62,313 nt of DNA, from the NCBI GenBank assembly GCA_002366795.1, contig DFBX01000004.1:1-62313 (forward strand). Reading direction: 5' to 3'. The stretch's first letter is position 1; every line of letters begins with the position of its first letter. A program made the position numbers and the translations under genes. The notes under the pieces were generated by a model. It saw only the letters and a list, made by a program, of their open reading frames with translations, was not told the DNA's origin and searched no databases. Of the stretch, positions 54,385 through 62,313 are shown in pieces. The DNA comes from Rhodobacteraceae bacterium UBA3069. Lineage in GTDB: Bacteria > Pseudomonadota > Alphaproteobacteria > Rhodobacterales > Rhodobacteraceae.

Positions 54385-56559
54385 TCAATCCTCGGTATGG
54401 GTCAGTTTTGGAACATCCGACGCGCCGGCCGAACCGCGCCCGGAAAGTGACGGGTTTTCCATGAAGAACCGGTGGCAGTTGAAGGCGAATGCGCCGTCCT
54501 CCAGCGTGGCGCGGTCGAAATGGCCATCGGGTTTCATAACCCAGCTTTGCGCCACGTCGGCCATGTTCGCGGCCATGATCTGTTCGGTGATCTGCGCCTT
54601 GACCGTGGGGTTTCCGATTTCGACCAGCGTTTCGATCCGGCGGTTCAGGTTGCGGCCCATCCAGTCGGCAGAGGACATGAACACGCGCGATTTCTTGTGC
54701 GGCAGCCCGTACCCGTTGCCGAAACAGATGATGCGCGAATGTTCCAGAAAACGGCCGATGATGGATTTGACGCGGATGTTTTCGGACAGTCCCTTGATGC
54801 CGGGGCGCAGCCCGCAGATGCCGCGGATCACCAGAGATATCTGCACCCCCGCCTGGCTGGCGGCATACAGCGCGTCGATCATGTCCGGTTCGATCAGCGA
54901 ATTCATCTTGATCCAGATCGCGGCGGGCCTGCCCGCGCGGGCATGGTCCGCTTCGGCGGCGATCAGGTCCAGCATCTTCTGTTTCAGCGAATGGGGGGAA
55001 ATCGCAAGGTTTTCAAGGCTTTCGGGCATGGCATAGCCCGACAGGTAGTTGAACACCTTGGTCGCGTCGCGCCCCAGGGCCGGATCGCAGGTGAAAAAGC
55101 TGAGGTCAGTGTAAATCCTGGCCGTGATCGGATGATAATTGCCGGTGCCGTAATGGGTATAGGTCACCAGCTTGTCGCCTTCGCGCCGCACCACGGTAGA
55201 GATCTTGGCGTGGGTTTTCCAATCCATGAAGCCGTAAACCACATGCGCGCCGGACCGTTCCAGGCGGCGCGATTGCCGGATATTGGCGGCCTCGTCAAAG
55301 CGGGCTTTCAATTCGACCAGCGCGGTGACGGATTTGCCATCCTCGGCGGCCTCGCAAAGCGCCTCGACGATGGGCGAATTTTTCGACGTGCGGTATAGCG
55401 TCTGCTTGATCGCCACCACGTTCGGATCACGCGCCGCCTGTTGCAGGAAACGCACCACCATATCGAAGGTTTCATAGGGGTGGTGCAGCAGCATGTCCTT
55501 TTGCCGGATCGCGGCGAACATATCGCCGTCATGGTCCTGCACCCGTTCGGGCACCCGCGGGCTGAAGGCGGGCCAAAGCAGGTCGGGGCGGTCTTCCAGC
55601 ACCAACTCCTTGACATCCGCGATTCCGATCATGCCGTCCACCTCGACCACCTCGTCGGGGGTGACATGCAGTTGGGACATCACGACGCGGCGCAATTCCT
55701 CGGGCGAGTTGGCGGTGATCTTCATCCGCACCACCTCGCCGCGGCGGCGGCGTTTCAGCGCCACTTCGAATTCGCGTACCAGGTCTTCGGCCTCGTCCTC
55801 GACCTCCAGGTCACTGTCGCGCAGCACGCGGAAGGCGCAATGCCCCTTCAGTTTGTAACCGGGGAACAGGCTGTCCAGATGCAGCAGCAGCAGTTCCTCC
55901 AGCGGCAGGAAACGGTGCGTGCCCTCGGGGGCGGGCAGGGTAATGAAACGGTCGATCTGGTGCGGGATCGGCAGCAGCGCCTTCAGCCCCCTGCGGTCTT
56001 TCTTGCGTTCCAGTTGCAGGGCAAGGGCAAAGCCCGCGTTGGGGATGAAGGGGAAGGGGTGCGCCGGGTCCACCGCCAGCGGCGACAGCACGGGAAACAC
56101 GTTCGACAGGAAGTGTTCGGCCAGGTGGGCGCGGTCCGCATCTGTCAGCCCGTCGCGGTCCAGCAGAAAGATATTCTCGGCTTCCATCTCGCGGCGCAGG
56201 GTGTCAAAGCTGGTTTGCTGCGTCTCCATCAGACGGCGGGCATCCTCGTTGATCAGGGCCAGCTGTTCGGCCGGGGTCAGCCCGTCGGCGGCGGGGGTGG
56301 TGTTGCCCGCATGGGCCAGTTCGCGCAGGCCAGCCACGCGGACGGTATAGAATTCATCAAGGTTGGTGGCCGAGATCGACAAGAAGCGCACCCGTTCCAG
56401 CAGCGGCACGCGCATATTCCCGGCCTCTTCCAGCACGCGCCAGTTGAAACCCAGCCAGCTGAGTTCGCGGTTGTAGAAACGGCCCGGTCCGGTGATGTCC
56501 AGATCGGGAAGGGCGACGGGGGCCTCGAAAGGGGCTTCTAGGAAATCTGCATTTGTCAT
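54385..56559 (-). CDS. ppk: Polyphosphate kinase 1
   Basis: This 724-residue PPK1 makes polyphosphate from ATP reversibly. The N domain begins RFYNRELSWLGFNWRVLEEA. The head domain follows, then two PLD-like catalytic domains with FDEAANIRQSRRLERSGAHV and the phosphorylated His region TYTHYGTGNYHPITARIYTD. SADWMGRNLNRRIETLVEI marks the C-terminal domain. The length is standard. It lies between the hda-like gene and ppx. Confidence 0.96.
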   Translation of the reverse strand: MTNADFLEAPFEAPVALPDLDITGPGRFYNRELSWLGFNWRVLEEAGNMRVPLLERVRFLSISATNLDEFYTVRVAGLRELAHAGNTTPAADGLTPAEQLALINEDARRLMETQQTSFDTLRREMEAENIFLLDRDGLTDADRAHLAEHFLSNVFPVLSPLAVDPAHPFPFIPNAGFALALQLERKKDRRGLKALLPIPHQIDRFITLPAPEGTHRFLPLEELLLLHLDSLFPGYKLKGHCAFRVLRDSDLEVEDEAEDLVREFEVALKRRRRGEVVRMKITANSPEELRRVVMSQLHVTPDEVVEVDGMIGIADVKELVLEDRPDLLWPAFSPRVPERVQDHDGDMFAAIRQKDMLLHHPYETFDMVVRFLQQAARDPNVVAIKQTLYRTSKNSPIVEALCEAAEDGKSVTALVELKARFDEAANIRQSRRLERSGAHVVYGFMDWKTHAKISTVVRREGDKLVTYTHYGTGNYHPITARIYTDLSFFTCDPALGRDATKVFNYLSGYAMPESLENLAISPHSLKQKMLDLIAAEADHARAGRPAAIWIKMNSLIEPDMIDALYAASQAGVQISLVIRGICGLRPGIKGLSENIRVKSIIGRFLEHSRIICFGNGYGLPHKKSRVFMSSADWMGRNLNRRIETLVEIGNPTVKAQITEQIMAANMADVAQSWVMKPDGHFDRATLEDGAFAFNCHRFFMENPSLSGRGSAGASDVPKLTHTED

Positions 56560-56625
56560 GTGGGGCTTATCTATAAGGCGTGTAAAGTCTATAAGGCGTG
56601 TAAAGGCATTGCGACAAGCCTGCGC

Positions 56626-57330
56626 CTAAGTGCCGGAATTGTCCAGCAAATCGGGTTGATCGAAGCGTCGCAGCACATCTGCCGCCAGTTTGCGGTTCAG
56701 CGGGCGCTTTTCGGCCAGCGCCGCGGCATCCATTTCGGCCACCAGCCGGCGGGCATAGTCGAAACTGCGCACCATGTGGGTGACAAGATAGGGCACGGTG
56801 TCGGCGGTGGGGGTCAATTGGCGGTCGGCGAACAGCTTGACCAGCAGGGCGGTCAGCAGCATGTCGTCCGGCTCGTCCATGGTGGCGGCCTGCGTACCCT
56901 GCATCCGGCTGGCCAGATCGGGCAGGGTCAGCCCCCATTGCGCCGCCGGTTTGTCCGCCGTCAGCAGCAGCGACTGCCCTTCGGCCAAGGCCAGGTTGTG
57001 CAGGTGGAACAGCGCCTCTTCGGCGGGGCGGATCCCGGCGATTTCATGCACGTCCTCGATCGCGACGGGGGTCGCGGCAAGGGCGGGGATATCGGCATCG
57101 GGCAGGTCGCAGGCATTCACCATCCGCGCGCCGGACAGGGCCGCCCAGACATGCACCAGATGGGTTTTGCCCGATCCGGCGGGGCCGGACAGGACCAGCT
57201 TGCGCGACGGCCAGATTTCCCAGCCCTCGATCATGGCGACACCCATGGCATTGGCGGGGGTGACGAAAAAATCCTCTCGTCCCAGCGCCGCGCGTGCGGG
57301 CAGTTCGAAACTTAGCTGTCTTGGGGGCAT
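56626..57330 (-). CDS. DnaA-like regulatory ATPase (Hda/HdaA type)
   Basis: A 234-residue protein with a DnaA-type AAA+ domain but no DNA-binding domain IV. Features: Walker A in LSGPAGSGKTHLVHVWAALS, Walker B-like VAIEDVHEI, sensor I and the box VII Arg region, and the final helix bundle. In Caulobacter the homologue HdaA promotes hydrolysis of DnaA-ATP with the DNA clamp. An N-terminal clamp-binding motif (QLSFELP) is visible at residues 4-10. It lies 67 bp upstream of ppk. Confidence 0.88.
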   Translation of the reverse strand: MPPRQLSFELPARAALGREDFFVTPANAMGVAMIEGWEIWPSRKLVLSGPAGSGKTHLVHVWAALSGARMVNACDLPDADIPALAATPVAIEDVHEIAGIRPAEEALFHLHNLALAEGQSLLLTADKPAAQWGLTLPDLASRMQGTQAATMDEPDDMLLTALLVKLFADRQLTPTADTVPYLVTHMVRSFDYARRLVAEMDAAALAEKRPLNRKLAADVLRRFDQPDLLDNSGT

Positions 57331-57331
57331 G

Positions 57332-58402
57332 TCAGTCTGCGTCTTCCCCGCCGGACACGCCCGCGTACAGGCGGCTGTCCTTGTATTGGCGAATGGCGAA
57401 ACGGGCGATCACGCCCATTGCGGCGGCGACCGGCACGGCCACCAGCATGCCCACAAAGCCGAACAGCGTGCCAAAGACAGACAGCGCGAAAATCAGCCAG
57501 ACAGGGTGCAGCCCCACCGAAGAGCCAACCAGTTTCGGCGTCAGGATATTACCCTCAATCACCTGGCCCAGCACGAAGATGCCGCCGACCAGCCCGATCG
57601 ACACCCAGTCGCCCCAGAACTGGAACAGCGCCAGACCGATGGCCAGCGCCCCGCCCAGCAGCGCCCCGACGTAAGGGATAAAGGTGATCAACCCGGCAAT
57701 GGCACCGACCACAAGGCCGAAATTCAGCCCCACGGTCATCAGCGCGATGGCGTAATAGGTGCCAAGAATCAGACAGACCGTGCCCATGCCACGAATGAAA
57801 GAGGCCAGCGTTTTGTCCACTTCCGAGGCAAGCTGACGGATCACCGGGGCATGGTCGCGCGGCAGCAGGTCGTCCACCTTGGCCACCATGTTGTCCCAGT
57901 CGAACAGCAGGTAGAAGGCCACCACCGGCACGATCACCAGCAGCATCACCACGTTGATGATCGACGAGGCAGAGGCCAGAACGGTTGAAAGCAATTCCCC
58001 GCCCTTGGATTGCACGGTTTCCCCGATTTGTTTCAGGGATTGCGACAGAGTGCTGTTCTGGTCCAGCAGATCGGGGAAGCGCGTGGTCAGAAAGGCTTGT
58101 AAGTCATTGAAAAGTTTTGGGACCGTGTCGAATAGCTGCACCGATTGGTCGATCAGCGTCGGAATGACCAAAAGCGCGGCCAGCACGAAAAGCAACACCC
58201 CGACAAGGGTGATGATCGCTGTCGCAATGGCGCGGGATGCGCCCATGCGTTCCAGCCGGTCGGCCACGGGATCCAGGAAATAGGCCACAGCCCCGCCCAG
58301 CACGAAAGGCAGGATAACATCGCCCAGATACCACAGCGCCAACACGAACACCGCCGCCGCAACGCCCCAATATTTCATCTGGTCCCTGACCGGCAAAGCC
58401 AT
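57332..58402 (-). CDS. AI-2E family transporter (PerM-like)
   Basis: This 356-residue membrane protein has about eight helices of the UPF0118/AI-2E family: ILPFVLGGAVAYFLDPVADR near the start, and IAGLITFIPYVGALLGGALA plus EGNILTPKLVGSSVGLHPVW, the family hallmarks, towards the end. Members export small molecules or act as Na+/H+ antiporters; the substrate is uncertain. Its stop is 1 bp from the hda-like start, so they form one operon with ppk and ppx downstream. Confidence 0.92.
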   Translation of the reverse strand: MALPVRDQMKYWGVAAAVFVLALWYLGDVILPFVLGGAVAYFLDPVADRLERMGASRAIATAIITLVGVLLFVLAALLVIPTLIDQSVQLFDTVPKLFNDLQAFLTTRFPDLLDQNSTLSQSLKQIGETVQSKGGELLSTVLASASSIINVVMLLVIVPVVAFYLLFDWDNMVAKVDDLLPRDHAPVIRQLASEVDKTLASFIRGMGTVCLILGTYYAIALMTVGLNFGLVVGAIAGLITFIPYVGALLGGALAIGLALFQFWGDWVSIGLVGGIFVLGQVIEGNILTPKLVGSSVGLHPVWLIFALSVFGTLFGFVGMLVAVPVAAAMGVIARFAIRQYKDSRLYAGVSGGEDAD

Positions 58403-58461
58403 GCGCGTTTCCTTTGGTCGTTTGATCCTATGTCGCTTGTGTGCGGGCGGGATTCAAGGGG

Positions 58462-58971
58462 TTAGGGGGTTTCGGGGTTTTCGGGTGGTTCGTAGGCGTC
58501 GGGGTTGGAAAGCCATTTTTGCCATTGGGTGTGGAAGTCGTTTTCGGTGCGCGATGGCAATTCCCAGTCGGGCCAATGGGCCGGTCTGGAGATACCTTCG
58601 GGCAAGGTCACGCTGGCGTCACCAAACATGGATTTGATCTGGTCAGCGGTCCAATTTACCTTTGACCAATCAACCCCTTGCGCGGCAGCGCCAAAGGTAT
58701 TCACTGCCATGAGATCGGTTGCCCCATCCATTCGCGCCCCGATGAGGTTTGCCCCATCTACGCGAGTCCAGCTGAGGTCTGCCGCCTCCATCTGCGCCCG
58801 GCGAAGGTCTGCCCCCTCCATCGTCACCCATCCGAGGTCCGCCCGCTCCATCCGCGCCCCGATGAGGAATGCGCCCTCCATCCGCGCTCCACGAAGGACT
58901 GCCGCCTCCATCCGCACTCTGCGGAGGTCTGCGCCTTCCATCCGAGTGTTTAGCATTCTGGACCACTCCAA
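58462..58971 (-). CDS. Pentapeptide-repeat C-terminal half of a frameshifted gene
   Basis: This 169-codon frame starts at a TTG (58971). It consists of about 18 pentapeptide units (ADLRR, VLRGA, RMEGA, RADLG, GANLI), giving a right-handed quadrilateral beta-helix, then a soluble tail (VDWSKVNWTADQIKSMFGDA). It overlaps the end of the upstream frame (58950-59837) by 22 bp. That frame ends RGSNLQRADLSKGF, clearly the first units of the same helix, so both halves were one gene and one base is missing near 58976-58981 (CAAAAGG). Alone, this piece lacks a good start. Confidence 0.75.
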   Translation of the reverse strand: MEWSRMLNTRMEGADLRRVRMEAAVLRGARMEGAFLIGARMERADLGWVTMEGADLRRAQMEAADLSWTRVDGANLIGARMDGATDLMAVNTFGAAAQGVDWSKVNWTADQIKSMFGDASVTLPEGISRPAHWPDWELPSRTENDFHTQWQKWLSNPDAYEPPENPETP

Positions 58972-59837
58972 AATCCTTTTGACAGGTCGGCCCGCTGCAA
59001 GTTGCTCCCGCGCAGATCGAGGCGGTAGCCGGCTTCGATTTCAAGTTCGACCACTTTCTTCGTCGCATCGCGGCGGCCCAGAATGTCCAGTGCCTGCTGG
59101 ACGTCGGCGCGGGGTTCGAGCAAGGTTGATGCCCAGCGTTTTACGGCATTAATGCCGATATGATCTTCAATATCTTCGTGAGGAGGAATACCCTCCATCT
59201 CCATGAATTCTGCGATTGTCAAATTGGGTGACCCTAAATCATTGGTCACAGAATCTTCAAATTGGCTACGTAAGCTGCGTCTCGGAGTTCGCGCGTTGGA
59301 ATTTTCCCGCACATAGGCGCACAGGATTTCCATAACGCGGACATGATCGCGGCCCTTGTCGTAATTGGTGGAATCCTGAGCGATGCGTTCCAATGATAGC
59401 AGCCCGCCGAGACGGACCTCGATGTTGGGTTCGGATGTTTCGACTGTTTCATCTTGAAAGTTCAGCTTCTTGACGGTCTTCTCCGCCCCCAATTGCTCGA
59501 CCGCTTTGGAAATGCGGTCGGTGATGTGGCCCTCTTTCTGAGTCTCCCATGTGCGGTGCTTGATGACTGTGCCCCAGATCAGGAAGGGGGAGCCGAGGAC
59601 TGCGGCGATGAGTGCGCCTGCGCCGAGGTTGGGGCCGGTGCTGACGAAAATGGTGCGCGCCAGAACGGCCCCTGTCGCGGTGAGGGCGGCGACAAAGAAC
59701 AGGATGATCATTAGGGAAAAGGCAATCCCGAGGGGGCGCGCAACCCGCCAGTTCGGCGTGTCAGCAAGCCCCATCCAGTCCAGCATGTCATTGGGTGGTT
59801 TTGGCTTGGAGGAATGGTCTTTTGGATCTTGGGTCAT
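58950..59837 (-). CDS. Membrane-anchored N-terminal half of pentapeptide-repeat protein
   Basis: A 295-residue product starting MTQDPKDHSSKPKPP. Two membrane segments (IAFSLMIILFFVAALTATGA; GAGALIAAVLGSPFLIWG) are followed by a cytoplasmic helical region (QLGAEKTVKKLNF; GGLLSLERIAQDS) and then RGSNLQRADLSKGF before an abrupt stop. Proteins with two helices plus pentapeptide repeats are common in bacteria and of unknown function. The frame breaks one base before its repeat domain (see 58462). Confidence 0.75.
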   Translation of the reverse strand: MTQDPKDHSSKPKPPNDMLDWMGLADTPNWRVARPLGIAFSLMIILFFVAALTATGAVLARTIFVSTGPNLGAGALIAAVLGSPFLIWGTVIKHRTWETQKEGHITDRISKAVEQLGAEKTVKKLNFQDETVETSEPNIEVRLGGLLSLERIAQDSTNYDKGRDHVRVMEILCAYVRENSNARTPRRSLRSQFEDSVTNDLGSPNLTIAEFMEMEGIPPHEDIEDHIGINAVKRWASTLLEPRADVQQALDILGRRDATKKVVELEIEAGYRLDLRGSNLQRADLSKGFWSGPEC

Positions 59838-60227
59838 ATCGCACTCGTTAAAGGATGCTGGTTCGCGTCAGGTTAGCCATTGGTTGTGGGTAGGGGAAGG
59901 TTTTGTGGGGATGCCTCGCCCGGTGCGCGCTGAAAGCGCAGGGCGCGCGCCTGCCCGTTCGGGCGGGCTGGCGCTTTGGAGGGGGCGAGTTACTGGATAA
60001 GGTGCGACGGCTTGGAGAGATTAAGTGAGAGCCATTCAGGTTTTTGCGCCATCCCACGGGCAGGCGCTTGCCCTGCGGGCGGTGTGGGTCGAGAATATAA
60101 GGAGGGGCGGCCTGCGCGGCCTCCCCATTCGGAGGGCAATCTTAACCCGCACATGGGCGGGCTTGTGTGGGCAGGCGTCGTCACTTAAACCAAGGCGCAA
60201 GCACATAACCCCGAAGGAAGCCCGCCC
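59838..60227. other. GC-rich, hairpin-rich intergenic region upstream of proS
   Basis: No convincing gene in 390 bp. AAAGCGC at 59933-59939 and GCGCTTT at 59971-59977 enclose CCTGCCCG TTC GGGCGGG, one long stem-loop. A second hairpin (GGGCA GGCGCT TGCCC) starts near 60057. The proS promoter should lie at its right end; GAAGGAAG precedes the ATG at 60228. Confidence 0.45.
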
Positions 60228-61619
60228 ATGCGTCTCACGCGCTATTTTCTGCCCGTTTTGAAAGAGAACCCCTCGGAGGCGCAGATCGTCAGCCACCGCC
60301 TGATGCTGCGCGCGGGGATGATCAAGCAACAGGCGGCGGGGATTTACTCGTGGTTGCCCATGGGCTTCAAGGTGCTGCGCAAGCTGGAGAATATCGTTCA
60401 CGAGGAGCAGATCCGCGCGGGCCATATCCCGATGCTGATGCCGACGCTGCAACCGGCGGACCTGTGGCGCGAATCCGGCCGTTACGACGATTACGGCGAG
60501 GAAATGCTGCGCATCACCGACCGGCACGGGCGCGACATGCTGTATGGTCCGACGAACGAGGAAATGATCACCGATATTTTCCGTGCCCATGTGGGCAGCT
60601 ACAAGAACCTGCCGCTGACGCTGTATCATATCCAGTGGAAATTCCGCGACGAGATCCGCCCGCGTTTCGGCGTGATGCGGGGGCGCGAATTCTACATGAA
60701 GGACGGGTATAATTTCGACCTGACGAAAGAGGACGCGCTGCACGCCTATAACCGCCACTTGGTCAGCTATATCCGCACTTACGAGCGTATGGGGTTGCAG
60801 GCGATCCCGATGCGGGCGGATAGCGGCCCGATTGGCGGCGATGACACTCATGAATTCCTGGTGCTGGCCGAAACCGGCGAGAGCGAGGTGTTCTATGACG
60901 CCGCCGTGACCGACATTCGCCTTGGCGACCGCGAGATCGACTATGACAACGTGGACCAGTGCAAGGCCGTAATGGAGGAATTCACCGCGCTTTATGCCCG
61001 CACGGATGAAACCCATGACGAGGCGGAATTTGCCAAGGTGCCCGAGGAGCGCAAGCGGTCCGCGCGGGGCATTGAGGTTGGGCAGATATTTTACTTTGGC
61101 ACCAAGTATTCAGAACCGATGGGCGCGACGGTGCAGGGGCCGGATGGCAAGCCGGTTCCGGTTCACATGGGGTCGCACGGGATCGGTGTGTCGCGCCTGT
61201 TGGGGGCGATCATCGAGGCGTCGCATGACGACAAGGGCATCATCTGGCCCGAGGGCGTGACCCCCTTCCATATCGGGATCGTGAACCTGAAACAGGGCGA
61301 TGCCGATGCGGATGCGGCCTGTGAAAGCCTGTATGCCGAGTTCACCAAGCACGGGCTGGAGCCGTTGTATGACGACCGCAACGAACGGGCCGGGGGCAAG
61401 TTTGCCACCATGGATCTGATCGGGTTGCCGTGGCGCATCACGGTTGGCCCGCGGGGCCTAAAGAATGGCGTGGTGGAGCTGACCTCGCGCCGGACCGGCG
61501 AGAGCGAGGAGCTGTCGCCCGCAGAGGCGGTGAAAAAGGTGCTGGAGATTTACGCACAGCATCGTGGTGGCACCATGCCTGAACCGATGGCCGGGCGCAG
61601 CTTTCACACCTGGATGTGA
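60228..61619 (+). CDS. proS: Prolyl-tRNA synthetase
   Basis: This 463-residue class II synthetase charges tRNA-Pro. Motif 1 and the N-terminal catalytic half include YFLPVLKENPSEAQIVSHRL and RYDDYGEEMLRITDRHGRDM; motif 2 is IQWKFRDEIRPRFGVMRGRE; motif 3 is HGIGVSRLLGAIIEA. The anticodon-binding domain follows. The editing INS domain between motifs 2 and 3 is absent, as is normal for the alphaproteobacterial form. The end (AQHRGGTMPEPMAGRSFHTW) is slightly longer than usual. A hairpin follows at 61627-61653. Confidence 0.95.
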   Translation: MRLTRYFLPVLKENPSEAQIVSHRLMLRAGMIKQQAAGIYSWLPMGFKVLRKLENIVHEEQIRAGHIPMLMPTLQPADLWRESGRYDDYGEEMLRITDRHGRDMLYGPTNEEMITDIFRAHVGSYKNLPLTLYHIQWKFRDEIRPRFGVMRGREFYMKDGYNFDLTKEDALHAYNRHLVSYIRTYERMGLQAIPMRADSGPIGGDDTHEFLVLAETGESEVFYDAAVTDIRLGDREIDYDNVDQCKAVMEEFTALYARTDETHDEAEFAKVPEERKRSARGIEVGQIFYFGTKYSEPMGATVQGPDGKPVPVHMGSHGIGVSRLLGAIIEASHDDKGIIWPEGVTPFHIGIVNLKQGDADADAACESLYAEFTKHGLEPLYDDRNERAGGKFATMDLIGLPWRITVGPRGLKNGVVELTSRRTGESEELSPAEAVKKVLEIYAQHRGGTMPEPMAGRSFHTWM

Positions 61620-61626
61620 TGCTAGG

Positions 61627-61653
61627 GCAGGGTGGGGCACAGCCCCACCCTGC
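61627..61653 (+). terminator. Stem-loop after proS
   Basis: GCAGGGTGGGG at 61627-61637 and CCCCACCCTGC at 61643-61653 form a perfect 11-bp stem, loop CACAG. No T-run follows, so termination strength is uncertain. Confidence 0.65.
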
Positions 61654-61706
61654 GCGTGGCGCGTGATCCGTGCTAACATGTCCTAAAGCAGACCCATGAG
61701 GCGGGC

Positions 61707-62231
61707 ATGATAACACGCGCAATAGTGCTGGCCGGTGCGATCACCGGCGCGGCGGGGACGTCGCAATTCCCTGAATTTTAACAACAATACGTGCATCGCC
61801 TTGGCGGTGCGGTGGATGAATTGGCACGCGTGACGGCGGATTTTGATGCCTCGGCGGCGCAGCTTGGCCTGACCTGTGCGGAGGCGTTGGAGCAGATGCG
61901 CGGCACCGAGTTTGTCGAGGCGCGGCGCGTGGATATGCAGCGCACATTCGCCCGTCATGCACGGCTGTCCGCCGATCTGGACGCGCTGCGCGGGGCCGGG
62001 CCGTTTTCGCGCGCCTATCTGGCCGGGCATCTGGCCGACAAGGATATGACCGCGCGTACAAGGAATGATTTCCGCCCCGCGCTGCCTTTGACATTCGAGG
62101 GCGGCGTTTTCGCGGGTGTTGGCGCAGTGGCGGGATGGGCGGCCATGGCCATGGCGCTGGCATTGTTGCGCGGGCTTTTCGCGCCGTTGCGCCGTCGCAG
62201 GTCTGACGCGGATGTGATGGAAGCGGGCTGA
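61707..62231 (+). pseudogene. DUF2937-family membrane protein with early in-frame TAA
   Basis: From ATG 61707 the frame reads MITRAIVLAGAITGAAGTSQ then FPEF and meets TAA at 61779-61781 (codon 25). The same frame continues QQYVHRLGGAVDELARVTAD to a normal end at 62231, the shape of DUF2937 proteins (SQFPEFxQQYxQRLGGAVDEL). TCA to TAA, Ser to stop, would explain it. A membrane helix near the C-terminus (GVGAVAGWAAMAMALALLRG) is intact. Restart at GTG 61791 could give a 146-residue product. Confidence 0.72.
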
Positions 62232-62254
62232 GCTTGCGCTAGGCGGCGACTTCA

Positions 62255-62298
62255 TTTAGGGGATTCGCATTTGATATTTAGGGGATTCGCATTTGATG
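62255..62298. repeat. Perfect 22-bp tandem repeat at window end
   Basis: Two exact, adjacent copies of a 22-bp unit (ATTTAGGGGATTCGCATTTG then AT) at 62255-62276 and 62277-62298, followed by GTGAATTCTGATTCAA to the window edge. The composition differs from the flanking genes. It could be the terminal repeat of an insertion element that continues beyond the window. Confidence 0.5.
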
Positions 62299-62313
62299 TG
62301 AATTCTGATTCAA

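Noticed and set aside
58690..58960. Regularly spaced 15-bp repeats as a CRISPR-like array
   Set aside because: They encode pentapeptide units in frame; there are no spacers of constant length and no cas genes.

Overview
The window looks like a chromosomal segment of a marine Rhodobacteraceae (Roseobacter-group) alphaproteobacterium. The evidence is high GC content, a choXWV-betICBA choline/choline-sulfate cluster, a propionyl-CoA carboxylase/methylmalonyl-CoA mutase cluster with its own short-chain acyl-CoA regulator, an alphaproteobacterial-type prolyl-tRNA synthetase without an editing insert, DUF1127 and DUF465 small proteins, and T1SS-type RTX proteins. No tRNA, rRNA, CRISPR array or prophage was seen.

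Layout. 1-2.7 kb is a mobile-element scar: a 3'-truncated IS630-type transposase next to a large zinc-finger DDE-type transposase broken by two point lesions. 2.8-17.8 kb is core and housekeeping: BI-1 protein, DUF1127, LysR, quinone reductase, XRE regulator, inositol-phosphatase-like enzyme, two purine deaminases (8-oxoguanine and guanine) around a CAP protein, MgtE, 5-formyl-THF cyclo-ligase, YmdB-type phosphoesterase, SLC13 transporter, a glycosyltransferase-like protein and YebC. 18-20.4 kb carries a dienelactone hydrolase and two exporters.

20.4-28.9 kb is the glycine-betaine module. choV-choW-choX on the minus strand import choline; betI-betC-betB-betA on the plus strand desulfate choline-O-sulfate and oxidise choline to betaine. 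A perfect palindrome between choX and betI is a likely BetI operator. 28.9-30.6 kb holds a frameshifted nuclease, a hemerythrin-like protein and DUF465. 30.7-44.2 kb is the propionate module: a PccR/ScfR regulator, pccB, several small lipoproteins and hypothetical genes, pccA, a DUF4174 protein, a sulfotransferase-like gene and methylmalonyl-CoA mutase, converting propionyl-CoA to succinyl-CoA. TTTGC-rich candidate PccR operators lie in front of pccB, pccR and pccA.

44.2-52.6 kb is accessory: tail-collar protein, VOC, GNAT, DnaJ-like and EEP proteins, and a convergent pair of beta-solenoid/RTX proteins, each with a single-base lesion. 52.7-58.4 kb is a minus-strand block perM-like, hda-like, ppk1, ppx (polyphosphate synthesis and degradation plus replication control). 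The right end has a frameshifted pentapeptide-repeat membrane protein, proS, a DUF2937 gene with an early stop, and a perfect 22-bp tandem repeat that may be the edge of another insertion element.

The most notable features are the cluster of single-nucleotide lesions confined to accessory genes, an in-frame double-palindrome insert in the IS630 gene, intergenic hairpins with variable arms and C-rich loops (notably in the bet operon), a dispersed motif of about 23 bp that mostly follows stop codons, and the paired RTX solenoid genes.
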